Part shown: piece by piece, positions 45,854 to 57,348 of the stretch | How positions within the stretch are numbered: position 1 is the first letter of the stretch | Layout of the letters: each line of letters opens with the position of its first letter | Assembly: GCA_003508835.1 (NCBI GenBank) | Contig: PUFA01000012.1 | Coordinates: forward strand, 17,340,001-17,404,000 | DNA from: Eonycteris spelaea | Lineage: Eukaryota > Chordata > Mammalia > Chiroptera > Pteropodidae | Direction of reading: 5' to 3' | DNA length: 64,000 bases | The notes under the pieces: model-generated | Seen by the model: the letters and a program-made list of their open reading frames with translations, nothing else | Databases searched by the model: none | Told to the model about the DNA's origin: nothing | Program-made: the position numbers and the translations under genes

Positions 45854-47469
45854 AAAAGGATTTTTATTTTTGAATGGGTTATTAAGATTATTAAAGTTAG
45901 TCCTTTTTGAAATTTGGCATCAGCTTTGCTGTTCTGAACTTAGGAATATTAGTTCCCACTCCAATCCAGTCTTCTCAGTCTTGCCATTTATAGAATGTTC
46001 CCATTATTAAGCATGCCTTTTCCGTTGTACTTCATGCTTTGTGTTCTGGTCATGGTATTAGGAAATATACTGAGCTCGCAATTTTTCCAGAGCTAAAAAT
46101 TAGTGAGAAAGAAAAGTCAAAAAGTGAAATGGTCAAAGAGCATGGCATTTCTCTAGCAATATTCTGCATGCCTCTTGAAAATCAGGACAGGATAAAAACA
46201 AACAAACAAACAAAAACAGCCAAAGGGAGTGAAATTGGTAACAGGATAAGTGAAAACATGCCAGCGTAGTAAATTAAATGCTTGACTGTCGTCGCCAGAT
46301 CAGAGCAAATGTTTCTGTGTCTGAGTTCTTGTTTGTCCGTTAATTTTTAGATATAGCTAATGAAATTGCATCCTAGATCAGGGGTAATGACAAGTCTTCA
46401 TGGCTGGTGATAGTGCTTTTAGCATTATCGCAAAATCAAGTCACTACTCCTAAAAGGCAAAACTCTTGTATTTGCTGAGGATGCACTTGGAAATGAGATG
46501 CCTGTTCTAAATAAGAATGGCCCTGAGAGCACATCTGATAAGCCTCTGTAAATTGCAACCAAACCAAACATTTGCTCTTACAGAGAAATGTTGCCCTGGA
46601 GAGAAAGAAATATATAAATATAAGCTGGCAGTCTTCCTTTGCTGCAAGAAATGAGAATCACTTACATGGAAATTCAGAGATTCACTTTATAATTTTGCTG
46701 TGTGTATATAAAGTTTAAAAAAAATGGCAGTTTATTTTGGGAATGGCTCCTATAATTAGAAAGAAAATAGCTTGCCAGAATGTGAATATTCTATTACTGA
46801 TTGATAAATGTGCTGCACACACTCACCGAGGTTTAAATTAAAATGAGTGCCCTTTTTTTTACCTGCTAGCAGCATGGCTATGTGCAGCCATCAGGCTAAG
46901 ACATAAATCATTTAAAAATGTGCCAGAAGTGCTTGGTGCATGATATAAAGCATTATATGGCATATTCTTGATGTGATGAGACATCTCATTGTTCAGGACA
47001 CTTACATCCTAGAAGTAATCCACAGTTGCTTTGGAACCAGTGATGGCTCCGATGAACAGAGCAGGTGCTGACCCTGGTGGGAACGAGCTGCAAAGAGGAA
47101 CAAACTGTCCCACACACAAATGTTGGTGGTTTTGTAGGTATTAATGACATTAGCTCCTTCAGCTGGTGATGAATTTCAAACAAGAAGACGCCCTTGATAT
47201 AGGTCAATGAGCACAGAAGAACAGGAAGACAAATTGCCTTAGTCCAAACATCCCAGCAGAAAAGAAGCATAAATAGCAGTGATCAGCGATAAGGTGCAAT
47301 CATGGGAACGATTTTGTTTCCAAAGCAACTGAATCACTAAATTTGTTAACTACAAAAGAACACATCAGGATTTAAATTTAAATTTCTGTCAAGCAGAAAG
47401 TAAAACCAGGCAGGGTCTTTTAGAGTTCTGTGTGATATATGTGCCTTATTTAGCTCAGCAGATATTTTT
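45854..47469 (+). other. possible extended DPH3 3'UTR or downstream unique sequence
   Basis: I recognise no repeat or gene in this AT-rich stretch apart from a short (AAAC)n run near 46198-46216. Human DPH3 occupies more genomic sequence than the short form here would need, so part of this may be a longer 3'UTR. That is inference only. Confidence 0.35.
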
Positions 47470-47600
47470 GGAGCACCTCAGAGAACTATTTATAATCCAG
47501 CTCTGTCTTACTAGCTTTATAATCTTTGGCAAGGCCAGTGGATTCTTCATCTGTACACTTATAAGGCCAGATCAGGTAATTTCTAAAATGTCAGTTTCCA
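47470..47600 (+). repeat. MIR SINE fragment
   Basis: 'ACTAGCTTTATAATCTTTGG', 'CAAGGCCAGTGGATTCTTCA' and 'GGCCAGATCAGGTAATTTCT' resemble a sense MIR. Confidence 0.55.
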
Positions 47601-48159
47601 TATAACTTCGTAGCTTGCAGGAGCTGCAGTGGAATTGAAACCTTTATAAACTCAAAACTAAATCATGAATTACAGAGACTACCATTCTCAGTAACTTGAT
47701 ATTCATAATTGATACACTTAAGAGTGAAAATTATAAAGTCAACTGTTTAAAGCATTTTACATATCCTTTCCACGTTTAGAAGCATTTTCCTAGCACGACA
47801 TTTTTGTAACTGTAAATATTAATTTATTACCAAAATAATTGTATTGGTAGGCTAAATAAAGTCAGATCATTCAGATCCATTTGTTTTCATGTGTATTTTT
47901 TTTTCTTCCCTGAAATACCAACATTTTATATTTAAGAAATTTGGGGTAATTGTATGTGAGATAGAAATCTCTAAGCTGCTTTTGGGGCATTGTAAGTAGG
48001 TTTGGGATCTTAACAGTAGAGTTTTTTAAATAGGAAAGAAATTGCCACTGTGTGTATATATATAGCTTTGAATCAATAGCGGTAAGGAAAAGATAGTTGA
48101 CATTCTTAGGTGAATTAGTTTACTGCTGGGAAGGAAATCTTTTATTTAAGGCTGATGAT

Positions 48160-48300
48160 CAATTCCTGCAGGGTTTGAAAGCCCAGCCCTGGTCAGTTTG
48201 AGTCTCAATTCCTCCACTAAAATCTTGGACAAGTTCCTTAATCTTTTAGTAGCGTCAAATCCTACTCTGGGAAATACCATGCTATTATCTCTTTCCTAGG
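48160..48300 (+). repeat. MIR SINE fragment
   Basis: 'CAGTTTGAGTCTCAATTCCT' and 'ATCTTGGACAAGTTCCTTAA' fit the MIR core. Confidence 0.6.
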
Positions 48301-48319
48301 TTTATGTTTGTTCTGTGGA

Positions 48320-48560
48320 TTCATTCATTCAGCAAGTGTGGAGCGCCCGTTACCTTCTAGGCACTAGGTGAGGACAAACAGGGTTTCTGTCACTGTGGAG
48401 CTTGCGTGCACCTGGAACCGAGGAAATAAGATCACAGACTGGTTTGGGCCCAGAAGGAAACAAACCAGGTGATGTGATAGCTGCAGCAGGTGCCTTTGTA
48501 AAGGGTAAATAAACAGAAGGTGTCTCAGGTCCAACCTAAAGGGTGAGAGAATGGAAGCCT
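48320..48560 (-). repeat. L2 3'-end fragment
   Basis: 'CATTCATTCAGCAAGTGTGG', 'CTTCTAGGCACTAGGTGAGG' and 'TGTCACTGTGGAGCTTGCGT' match the antisense L2 terminus. Confidence 0.65.
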
Positions 48561-48711
48561 ATGAAAATGATTAAACAAGTGAATGACTATAACATATTTA
48601 GCACAATGCCCGTCATGTGTGCAGAAAAAGATTATTCTAATTCAAAAGAATTCAACGTTGTTTTGAGCATTGAATGAATATGAGAAGTTTGTAGCATTGG
48701 ACGTGCCCACA

Positions 48712-48929
48712 CCTTACTGAACATCTCTGGGGGTGGGTTTTAACATGCCCTCCAGATGATTCTGATGCAGCTAAAGTGGCCTAGAACTGGTTTTCAAACT
48801 TGGCAGCACCTGAGGAGCTTTAAAACTCTTGGGCCCCTAGAGAGAGTCTGATTTAATAGATCTGGGTGCAGCTAGAGCATCAGGATTTTATAAAACTCTC
48901 CCTGTTGATTCTAATGTGCAGAACCACTG
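48712..48929 (+). mobile_element. MER5-type hAT elements (partial plus near-complete copy)
   Basis: A near-complete copy runs from 'ACTGGTTTTCAAACTTGGCA' (48786) to 'TAATGTGCAGAACCACTG' (48929) with inverted ends. Directly before it lies the tail of a second copy ('CATCTCTGGGGGTGGGTTTT', 'GATTCTGATGCAGCTAAAGT'). Confidence 0.75.
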
Positions 48930-49859
48930 AACTAGGAAAGCAGAAAATTTATAATTGCAAAGTAAGAAAGACTCAATTTTTTAAATGGTCACACCTGCTT
49001 TGCACATGGAACAGTGTGTGGGCTCAGTTGGCCACACACTTTGTGTTCAGTCATGCAATCAGCCTTAACAAGTGACCGGAGATCCCAGGCTGTGCTAATG
49101 AACACAGTGGGAGAGCCCCAATATGGGCAGCCTCTGGGCTGTCTGTGCCCCTATTTAAACAGGCAATCACACTTCCAGCACATGCTCTGGCTGCTAATTA
49201 CACATCTTAGAAAAGTGACAGCTTCTGCAGGTGTACGTAATTAGGATTTCTTTAACTCCATTTGGGATGCCTGCCATTCCCTACTTCTTACAAAGCAAAT
49301 TGCTCATGATTACATATTTGGCTGGAAAACCATTTACAAATTTTTCCTTGTTAAGGGTTTAAAATGAAGGACATATGAAAAAGAAATCATAGTGAAAAAT
49401 ACTAGCCCCAGCTCACAAAATGCTTAAAATAGGGGAAGAAACAGTAGTATCTCTTTCTTTGTGGATTTACAGGAGAACCCTAGAACCCAGGGGGGGGGAA
49501 AAACAGTAGAATCCTGAATGAATATTAATCAATTTCTAGGAAAGCGTGTTAGCATTATTCAAAAGAAAATTGGTCGCCCCTAAAATAAGGGGAGAAAAGT
49601 CACTAACCCATCTTCCCCGTGCTCTGGTGCTGGTAAACAAGTTTGAGCTTGCAGGGATATCAGAGTTAGGCACATCCTGCTGCTGGAGCAGGAACAAACC
49701 ATGGAGGCGGCTGGTGCAGAACTCTGGGAAGGTCATTGCTTCTGCGTTGCTATTAAACTCTTGAGTTCACAGCCAAGCATTTGGTGATGAGCTGAGGGGT
49801 GCTGTTGGTCAGTAAAGCAACAGTAAAAAGAGCTGACTTACAGCAGGAAAGAGAGAGGG
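48930..49859. other. intergenic, nothing recognised
   Basis: Short chance frames only. A poly-G run near 49490-49498 is the single odd feature. Confidence 0.4.
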
Positions 49860-49916
49860 CAAATTAACCACTGGTGCCTCCACATCTGTCTCTCACCCCC
49901 TCCATCTTCAAAGTCA

Positions 49917-50050
49917 CAGCTGCTGCTTCCTTTCTGCCTTCCAAATTTTGCACAAATATCTCTTTTTTAGCCAATTGTAACCCAGAACCACAGAGAGAAG
50001 AGAATCCTGGAAAATATTGTTCCAGCTTAGCCAAGTTGATACCACACAAA
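49917..50050 (+). repeat. unclassified interspersed repeat, copy A
   Basis: The stretch with 'CTGCTGCTTCCTTTCTGCCT', 'AGCCAATTGTAACCCAGAAC' and 'GCTTAGCCAAGTTGATACCA' is homologous to 51340-51490 in the same orientation. I cannot name the family. Confidence 0.6.
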
Positions 50051-50150
50051 ACGACCATAGTTTTTGATATTGAAAAACCTCTCAAATCCACTTGAGGATT
50101 TGGGTTAGAAGCCCCACAACATTTAATCTTTGTATAACCTGGCAAACCTC

Positions 50151-51339
50151 GTCATCACACCTGCTTCCTGAGATGGGACAAACACTGGGAAACTGACCTG
50201 GCTACCAGTGCAGATTGCAGAGGCACAATGGGCCCAACAGGCTGCCTCCAAGGAAGGCAGCTACCTTGGTCCTAGAGGGCCAATGAGGGGAATTGGACGG
50301 AGACAGGATTCAATATGAAGAAGCCCATAATTAGGGATGAATGTCTAGTAAGGGGTGGGGGTATCCCAATAAGTAGCATCAAGCCACAGGCAATACTTTA
50401 GTCCAGAAGGGTCAACACTTGGAACTGGGGCAGGTGAGCAGTTCCCATTTGAGACCTGACCATGGCAGCAGGACCCAGTCACTAGGCAAAGATTTGGGGC
50501 CAGACTTCATTCTTAGAGTCCCTTTGAGCAAAGATTAATGTCAAGGTTGAGGGAGGAGAAGAGAAGGAAAGAAACCCTTAATTGGCACCACCTGTGGTCC
50601 AGGCTCTTTAGGTGCGGGCAGCACAGGCTACCTGGGGTCACCCCAGAAGGCACCAGGTCCCAGTCTACAATCCTAAATGACAGAACTTGAAATATTACTG
50701 TAGCTAGCAGGTATTTCTGAGCTACTAATTGGTGAGGATAAAAAGAGTGAGCTAGCTAGACGGGGCATTTGGACCACTTAATGAGACTGAAGGAGATACG
50801 TGTAACGCAGCAGAGTGTTAGCACACAGTAAGAGCTCAACGAAGAATAGTTTAATCTTACATATTTCTTCGTCCATCGAAAATGACTCAAAGACTATGGT
50901 CTGCGGAACTTGCCTGAATTTATAGATTAAGACAACAGTGGGCTTAACCATAATACATGAGAATCCAATCCAGAGAAGAACTTAAGGGGTAGCGAATGAA
51001 GGATTTGTTACAAGGATTAGACTCTATGTTTGTGGGAGTGAGTGGCGACATCGAGGCAAGGCGGTAATCTCTGCATGTAATGTTGAGCCTAACGTAGCGA
51101 TAGGTCAGCTGAACTGGTAGTTGGAAATGAAAGTTTGGCATGAACAAGAGAAAATACAAACTGGAACCTACAACTGTCTCTTGCCACCTCCAATCTTGAT
51201 GCTGTGGGTAGCTTCCAGGGTGCCCTTCCCATTGGGGTTGCATAAGTACTTGGTCCAGAACAAGGCAAGCTAGCAGACCAACAACAACACGTGTAGCACT
51301 CACTGCTCCTACTGCCCCACTCCAACCTTCAGAGCATAA
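50151..51339. other. intergenic, nothing recognised
   Basis: No gene or confident repeat between the two repeat copies. Confidence 0.4.
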
Positions 51340-51490
51340 AAACATGTCTACTGCTTTACTTCCGGCTTCCAAAAATGGCACAAAAATTTCTCTGGTGGCC
51401 AATGCTAACCTGGGACCACACAGGGAAGGGGATTCTGGACAGCGTAGCTCTGTAATCTCAGCTTCGCTAAATTGGCACCATATACAATGT
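51340..51490 (+). repeat. unclassified interspersed repeat, copy B
   Basis: 'CTACTGCTTTACTTCCGGCT', 'GGCCAATGCTAACCTGGGAC' and 'TTCGCTAAATTGGCACCATA' pair block by block with copy A at 49917-50050. The minus-strand 152-codon frame over 50944-51402 is part of this repeat's shadow. Confidence 0.6.
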
Positions 51491-51619
51491 TGGGGAAGCC
51501 AAAGCGGGGGAGGGACACCCTATTTGTTCTTAAACAGGTAAAGCGATAACAACACGATGTCATTTAGGTTATACTGTAATGTTAATATTATTATCCGCAT
51601 GTTAACGAAAACCAAGTCT

Positions 51620-52080
51620 CTGCCAAGTCTTCGCCAGTGTGTCAGCCAGGTGTTGTTGCATTACAAACTACCCCGAAATCGAAAACGGTCATCATTTGTT
51701 ATGTCTCTATGTGTCAGCTGGGTTGGCTGGTCCTGGCTGGGTTTGGCTGGTCCTGGCTGGGGTTGGCTGGGAGTCTCTAAAGTGCAGGCTGGGCCTGGGT
51801 CTGGTCCCACGACTCTCTTCTTCCTCCGTCCAGGACAAGAAGCATGAGAGTTAATTCTCACTGCACATGCACATTTCAAGTCTTTGCTTGCATCATGTCT
51901 GCCAGTGTACATTTGCCAAAATAAGTCATGTGACTGAGCCCAAAGACAACCAGGTGGGAAAATACAATTCTCCAATGACGGTGGGATGGGAAGGAGTGAA
52001 TATTTCTGAAAAGTGATCCAAACCATCACAGTCATTAAGTGGCAGGCTTGACATTTCAATCCAATACTTTTGACTCCAAA
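51620..52080 (+). repeat. old interspersed repeat containing a small minisatellite
   Basis: 'GTTGTTGCATTACAAACTAC' and 'AAATAAGTCATGTGACTGAG' look like a common old mammalian repeat whose family I cannot fix. Inside, 51720-51770 has a 20-bp tandem based on TTGGCTGGTCCTGGCTGG, about 2.5 units. Confidence 0.5.
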
Positions 52081-53179
52081 TCCCATTTTCTTTTCTTCTG
52101 TGGCAGTGTTTGAATAACTGAAAAACTTTCCAAGTAATAAAATGGAAGCAGTGAAACATTAAGTCAGCCACTCTCATCTTGCTGGCCAGACATCAGATTA
52201 CAGACCTGTGGGATTAATCTTTGCTACATTTGCCTGTTGAGATGAGCAAGACTGGCTGTGTTTCTCATACTCAAATTCAGAACCACGGAATCCAGTAATG
52301 ACAGGTTAATATTTCCAAAGTCTGTCAAAAATACCTACTTGAAGACATTTATTAGCTCTAATTACATAGAGAAATGGGGCCATGTGCTCATACAGTGCCA
52401 TTAAAAGTGAGATGTAATGCCCATGGGAATCTTGACTACCCACCTTACTGACGTGTCTGCTGGCACTTTGAGATGATTCATTTTGAGTGTTTTTATTGCA
52501 ACTAATTCTCTGATACATTTCAGCCTTATGCAACAGTTTGTTATCTAGACTGTTTCGTATCAGATGAGTATCTCTCACTTTAAGTCTGCTGTGATCTACA
52601 TGGCCATATCTGAAACTTTGAACTTTGTATCTTTAACAAGTCTGCGAAATATAGCTTATACATTCCTAGCAAAATGTGGCCTACTTATGACTTGTCCGTC
52701 TGGCTTGGCTAAGCACTCCCCATACCATGCTGTGCTCGAAGGGGAAAATTCAAGCTTGAACATGAAAGGGGACTTTCTGCTTGGGATAGTGTTTTGAGAT
52801 TAGAATCAGTTACCCCAAAGATGGGTAAGCAGTGTCATTAAACCAATAAATATTCTCCAAGAATACTTTGTCTATGAGAGATGGGCCTGATCTCTGTGCA
52901 AGGAGGAGTTTTAAAAAAATAGAATTATATTACAGAGAATCTTTAAGAACAGGATAGATTTTTTTTAACCAATAAGTGACTCAAATGTATGTATTACCAG
53001 TTCAATGATTGGAAACTTTGTTCTTTTTGCCAAACATACTCCTTACTCATCATCAGTTTTAAGGAATTACTGCATGGACATAACGAGGCAGCAGGAATAT
53101 CTCACCGCGGCCAGGTGGCTCTGATTTTTCTCGCTCGTGCATGTGTTCCTGCTCCGTCTGTGGGCTAAGTGGGTCAGGG
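52081..53179. other. intergenic, nothing recognised
   Basis: No supported gene or repeat. Confidence 0.4.
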
Positions 53180-53310
53180 CCCTGGGCAAAGAGGCCAAGG
53201 ACAGTACTGGTCACCTCTCTGGGCCTTGGTCTCTCAACTCCTGTAAAGCAAGAGATTTTGAAGAAATGATTTTGAAGGTGCCTCTCAACTCTGTTCCGAT
53301 GTGACTTTGA
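53180..53310 (+). repeat. MIR SINE fragment
   Basis: 'CACCTCTCTGGGCCTTGGTC' followed by 'CAACTCCTGTAAAGCAAGAG' fits the MIR core. Confidence 0.55.
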
Positions 53311-53701
53311 GCAGGTGAATAGCTCTTCTCCTCTCTGTTCAAGTTTCCTGGCTTGCCTGAAGGGGCAGCACCCAGATGACTACTGTACTCTGGGCTGTGG
53401 GACTGAGAGGACGATGAGAAGGAATGGAGGGGACTGAACACCATCAAGAGAATGATGGTGAACTGCCAGCACTAAGGCCCATATGGGAAGCCGGAGCCCC
53501 GCTGAGCATGCCAGCTTGCTAAAGGGCATATGGAGCCAAAACCTCTCCATACCCCTGTGTTCTTCTTCCCAAGAAACAGCCTACTTGATGTGAATGCCCA
53601 GGCAGCCCACATCTAAAGGACCTTCACTCCAGGGTCTGAGGCAAACAAAGCCCACCGGTTATTGGCCTTGGGGACTTACCTACCAGGCCTTTTGCATTCT
53701 G

Positions 53702-53869
53702 GAGCTGCACCATCCAACATGGTAGCCCCTAGCTACATGTGGCTTTTAAATTTACATTTTAATTAAGATTAAATAAATTGAGAAGTCAATTCCTCAGTCA
53801 CACTACCACATTCAAGTAACCATGTAAAAAGTGGCTGTGGCTTATGGCTACCGTATTAGATAGCTCCAG
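53702..53869 (+). mobile_element. non-autonomous hAT-type element
   Basis: 'GAGCTGCACCATCCAACATG' at the left, 'CTAGCTACATGTGGCTTTTA' inside and 'GGCTACCGTATTAGATAGCT' at the right are the ends of a widespread mammalian DNA transposon with inverted termini. Confidence 0.7.
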
Positions 53870-54597
53870 CAAAGAATATTTTCATCGTCACAGGAAGTTC
53901 TGTTGGACTTTCTATTCTAGAATGTGGTGCAGTGTTCAAATACTGAAGAAATATAACACACCTCTCCCAATTTCTTTTTATATTACCTTTCTTTATTGGC
54001 TTGCATTAAAATGTCCTAGTAATATGCTACAAGGGGCGAGGGGTCCCCAAGGGCTGTAAGAACTCAGATGGCTGAGGGACAACAAACAAGGGAAGGAGTT
54101 GCCTCCTCCCACTGAAACTGGGGCTTACACTGGGTCCAAAAAGCAAGTCAGCTGACAAATTCAAAGATGAATTCAGTAACAGCAAACAAACAAACAAAAA
54201 AACTACATGTATTCCAGTCAATATTCTTTCAAGTCTTTTGTTACATCATGGGACATTTGACAACTGTTTTGCACATGTTTATGCTTTTGGACAACTTTCC
54301 TAACTTTTCATTATTTTCCGTTTAATTTATTTTCTGCCAGTATTCCTGGTTTCATATTGCTTGTAATTACAAAATGCGGGGAGGATATTAATGTTGAAAA
54401 AAAGGGGCTCGACTGGTACAAATTAAATGTTCACAATAGAATTTCATTGTTTTGTCTCATAAGTAATGCATTCTCATTAGAGAAAAATCACAAAACTCAA
54501 ACGAAAGAAGACAAAGAATGAGAGCTCCTGTAACCCTAACTTCCCTAGAACTCAGCAAATACCTGGCAATGCCTTGGTGTGTAACTTTCTAATTCCT

Positions 54598-54652
54598 TCT
54601 ATCTGTCTGTCTGCCTGCCTGCCTGCCTCTCTCTCTCTCTCTCTCTCTCTCT

Positions 54653-54700
<48 letters not shown>
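54598..54700 (+). repeat. compound microsatellite (CTGT/CTGC)n(CT)n(CA)n
   Basis: CTGT and CTGC units, about 11 CT units, then about 24 CA units in direct succession, ending at 54700. The 178-codon minus-strand frame across it is a product of the alternating tract. Confidence 0.98.
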
Positions 54701-54703
<3 letters not shown>

Positions 54704-55379
54704 GGCACATATGTACTTTTTTTCAACAAAAATGAAATCATTTTGTACATGTTTGTTTGCAACTTACCACAGTTCACATAAACGATCCACCAGTTCTTAG
54801 ACTTCTCCACTGCTCTCTTAGGATTGTAAGTTGGGTTGTTCCAATATTTTGTTATTATAAACAGAAATAATTGACAGAAATGAATCAGACTAAAAAGGCA
54901 AGATAGAAAAAAGTCTTGCAAAATTCTGAAAACAATGGATCTTTGAGGCCCTCTCGCGGCCCACAGGTCCAGCACACACAGGACAAAATGGCCTGGATTC
55001 CAGTTCCCCCAGAGCCCCTCTAGCTTCTCACCCCCCGCTGCCCCCACTCCCCACCGCTGCCTGGTTCCTTCCTCTTCTCTTGGTTGGATTGGAGCACCTC
55101 CTTTGCTGCCTCCTCTTGGAGTCACTGGCCCCTTTGCAGGCCTCTTACCTCCAGACCCCAGTGAGAAGAAAGAGCACTTCTGTCACCCCAGATGACTGAG
55201 AGAGCTAATGGAGCCTTCACGCCCATCTCCCAACCCGTCCTAAGCTGCTGTTTGTCAGGGGCCAGTCAGTCCAGCCCCAGGTGGCATAAAGGACAACCCA
55301 GGACACTGGTTTCCTGAGAGCCTAACAATTCACCTGAGTGTAAAGAGTCCAGGGGAACTAAGCCCCTATGTCTACTGTC

Positions 55380-55560
55380 CTTGGTTCAAATCCTGGGTCT
55401 GCCCCTTATTAGCTGTGTCAGTTTAGGAAATGGTTTAACCTTTCTGCAATCCAGTTTCTTCCCCTGTAAAATGGAGACAATGATGTTTTTTCACAGAGTG
55501 GCTATGAGGACTGAATGACATAATGAATGTTAGCACTTAGCACAACACCTGCTTCACGAC
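55380..55560 (+). repeat. MIR SINE
   Basis: 'GTTCAAATCCTGGGTCTGCC', 'TTATTAGCTGTGTCAGTTTA', 'CCCCTGTAAAATGGAGACAA' and 'GGCTATGAGGACTGAATGAC' form a well-kept sense copy. Confidence 0.9.
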
Positions 55561-55574
55561 CTCACTTTGTGTCC

Positions 55575-55745
55575 TACTAGTTTGATCTTGGGTGCCTTAA
55601 CCTGTCTCTGTCTAGTTTCTCCATCCACGAAATGAGGAGCACAACAGCTCCTGTCTCACGGGGTTGTCAAGAGGATAAACGTTAATGTAAACAGAGCACT
55701 TAGAACGGTGTCTGGCATGTGGAATGACCCTAATAAGTGTCTGCT
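55575..55745 (+). repeat. MIR SINE, second adjacent copy
   Basis: 'GATCTTGGGTGCCTTAACCT', 'TCCACGAAATGAGGAGCACA', 'CACGGGGTTGTCAAGAGGAT' and 'GGTGTCTGGCATGTGGAATG' make a second sense MIR right after the first. Confidence 0.85.
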
Positions 55746-55749
55746 GCCA

Positions 55750-55825
55750 CTATTCATTTATTGAATATTTGTTAAGTATCTACCACGTGCCAAGCACGGC
55801 GATAAAAGCTGGGAAAGTAGTGCCT
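55750..55825 (-). repeat. L2 3'-end fragment
   Basis: 'ATTCATTTATTGAATATTTG' with 'CTACCACGTGCCAAGCACGG' matches the antisense L2 terminus. Confidence 0.65.
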
Positions 55826-55992
55826 GTTATCAATCAGTCTGCGTGCCACACACCACCATGCCCTGCCACTGCCCACTCTTCCACACGCACACCGACGGGG
55901 ATCCCCCAGCTTAATTTCTGATCGAGGCCCAGCTGGGGCTCCCTTACCTCCTTCACCTCATTCCCAAGCAGGGGAAACTGATCCCAAGGACG

Positions 55993-56628
55993 ATGGCTGC
56001 TACCCAGCTGGAGAGATTGTGCCGTGGTCCTGGCATCTCTGAGGAGATGCGTTTGGCGGTGGGAGAGCCCTCAGCGATGCCGCCCACCGGCGTGTGCAGG
56101 GAATCGGCATCGAGGCGCATCGGAGCTCATGGCCAACCTGCGGCGGGAGAAGCAGCTGAAAACACATCCCTATTTCAAACAAAAACAGAGAGGTGCCTCG
56201 TTTCCATTTCGGTTCCTCTCGTGGTGATTTCATGTTTTCTGTCTTTTCGTCTCCAAGGAGCTGTAGGCACCACCGACCTAGGATTATCAGTGTGCTTCGC
56301 TGTGCCTGCTTCCGATGCAATTCGGAGAAGGGTTCATCACCCGTGTGGCGCCAGGACTCCTCTCCCCAGACGACCCCAGCGTGTGTGCTCTGCCCGTTCT
56401 CTGACCCTTTTTGTACTCACTGTGTATTGTATTTCGATACCCTTAAACCTCATATTTTATGTGTTCTCATGTGAGATGTGTGTATGTGCGTTTGTGTGTA
56501 TGAGAGAGAGATGTGGATACAGAGACTCGTGGAGGGAAGAAGGGAGAGAGAAAGAGAGGGAGGGACAGAGAGACCAGACCCAAGCACATAGGCCAGACTA
56601 TAAGAATATTTCCTTGCCTTCTGACTAA
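55993..56628 (+). other. 211-codon open frame of unknown meaning
   Basis: The longest frame in the window that is not made by a microsatellite along its first two thirds. It starts MAATQLERLCRGPGISEEM and has a hydrophobic stretch near residues 71-84 and another near 138-154. The C-terminal Arg/Glu-rich part is written by a (GA)n-rich tract. The 5' part is CpG-richer than its surroundings. I recognise no domain, and an overlapping frame at 56024-56227 is equally open. It may be a worn retrocopy or chance. Confidence 0.2.
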
Positions 56629-56985
56629 GGTCCCCATAATCTTTTTTAGGGCAGAATAAGTTCTTGTGCGTTTTGAGGAGTAGCAGTAGGCAGGAAACAG
56701 TAAAGCAATGAATATTGTCAACAGGCAGCATGAAACAGAGCACCGCCCTGCCTCAAAAAAATAGTAAAAACAGAGAAGGTGGGAGTGTGACTAGGATAGG
56801 AATGGGTCAGTGGGCGAGCAGATGGTCAATGACTGAGTTGGAGGGATATCTCCCAAATAACCCCGGCTGCCTCGGCACTCTGCACACACTTCATGGTTCC
56901 CTGGAGCACCCGTGTGCTGTGTGAGGCGTCACTGCCATGCCGGGCCTGTGTGGGCACAAGATAGATCTTCGGTGTTAACAGTGCT

Positions 56986-57034
56986 GGATCGGGGCAGGGG
57001 GCAGCTGGATGGGGGCAGGGGGCAGCAGGTTGGG
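56986..57034 (+). repeat. 21-bp G-rich minisatellite with quadruplex potential
   Basis: Two 21-bp units, GGATCGGGGCAGGGGGCAGCT and its near copy, then a partial third. Runs of four or five G recur with 2- to 9-nt spacers. Confidence 0.85.
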
Positions 57035-57147
57035 GTCAAGGGAAGCTCTGGAAATTTGGAGGGGGCAGGGGAATAAAGAGGAGCTTCTACATTCCCAGTG
57101 TAGAGGGAAAAATTGTATTTTGATAGAAAAATATGCTTCATCTAGAA

Positions 57148-57340
57148 CAGGGATCCCCAGTCCCTGAGCCATGGACAGGTACTGGCCTGTGGCGAGCAGC
57201 AAAAGAGCGAGTGAAGCTCCATCTGTATTTGCAGCCGCTCCCCAGCACTAGCATCACCGCCTCAGCTCCACTTCAGATCATCAGACATTAGATTCTCATA
57301 GGAGCACCAGTCCCTGGTGCCAGAAAGGTTGGGACCGCTG
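57148..57340 (+). mobile_element. MER1-type (Charlie3-related) hAT element with target duplications
   Basis: It begins CAGGGATCCCCAGTCCCTGA and ends AGAAAGGTTGGGACCGCTG, inverted terminal repeats of the MER1 group; 'GAAGCTCCATCTGTATTTGC' and 'CATTAGATTCTCATAGGAGC' inside also match. It is flanked by ATCTAGAA (57140-57147) and ATCTAGAG (57341-57348), 7 of 8 bases identical, the 8-bp duplication expected of hAT insertion. Much of the internal sequence of the family is missing. Confidence 0.85.
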
Positions 57341-57348
57341 ATCTAGAG

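Noticed and set aside
50944..51402. 152-codon minus-strand ORF
   Set aside because: It overlaps an interspersed repeat whose second copy at 49.9 kb also has a chance frame in the same direction. No domain seen.
54589..55125. 178-codon minus-strand ORF
   Set aside because: About a quarter of it is Val-Cys, Glu-Arg and Gly-Arg-Gln repeats written by the CA/CT/CTGC microsatellite, and the rest has no family features.
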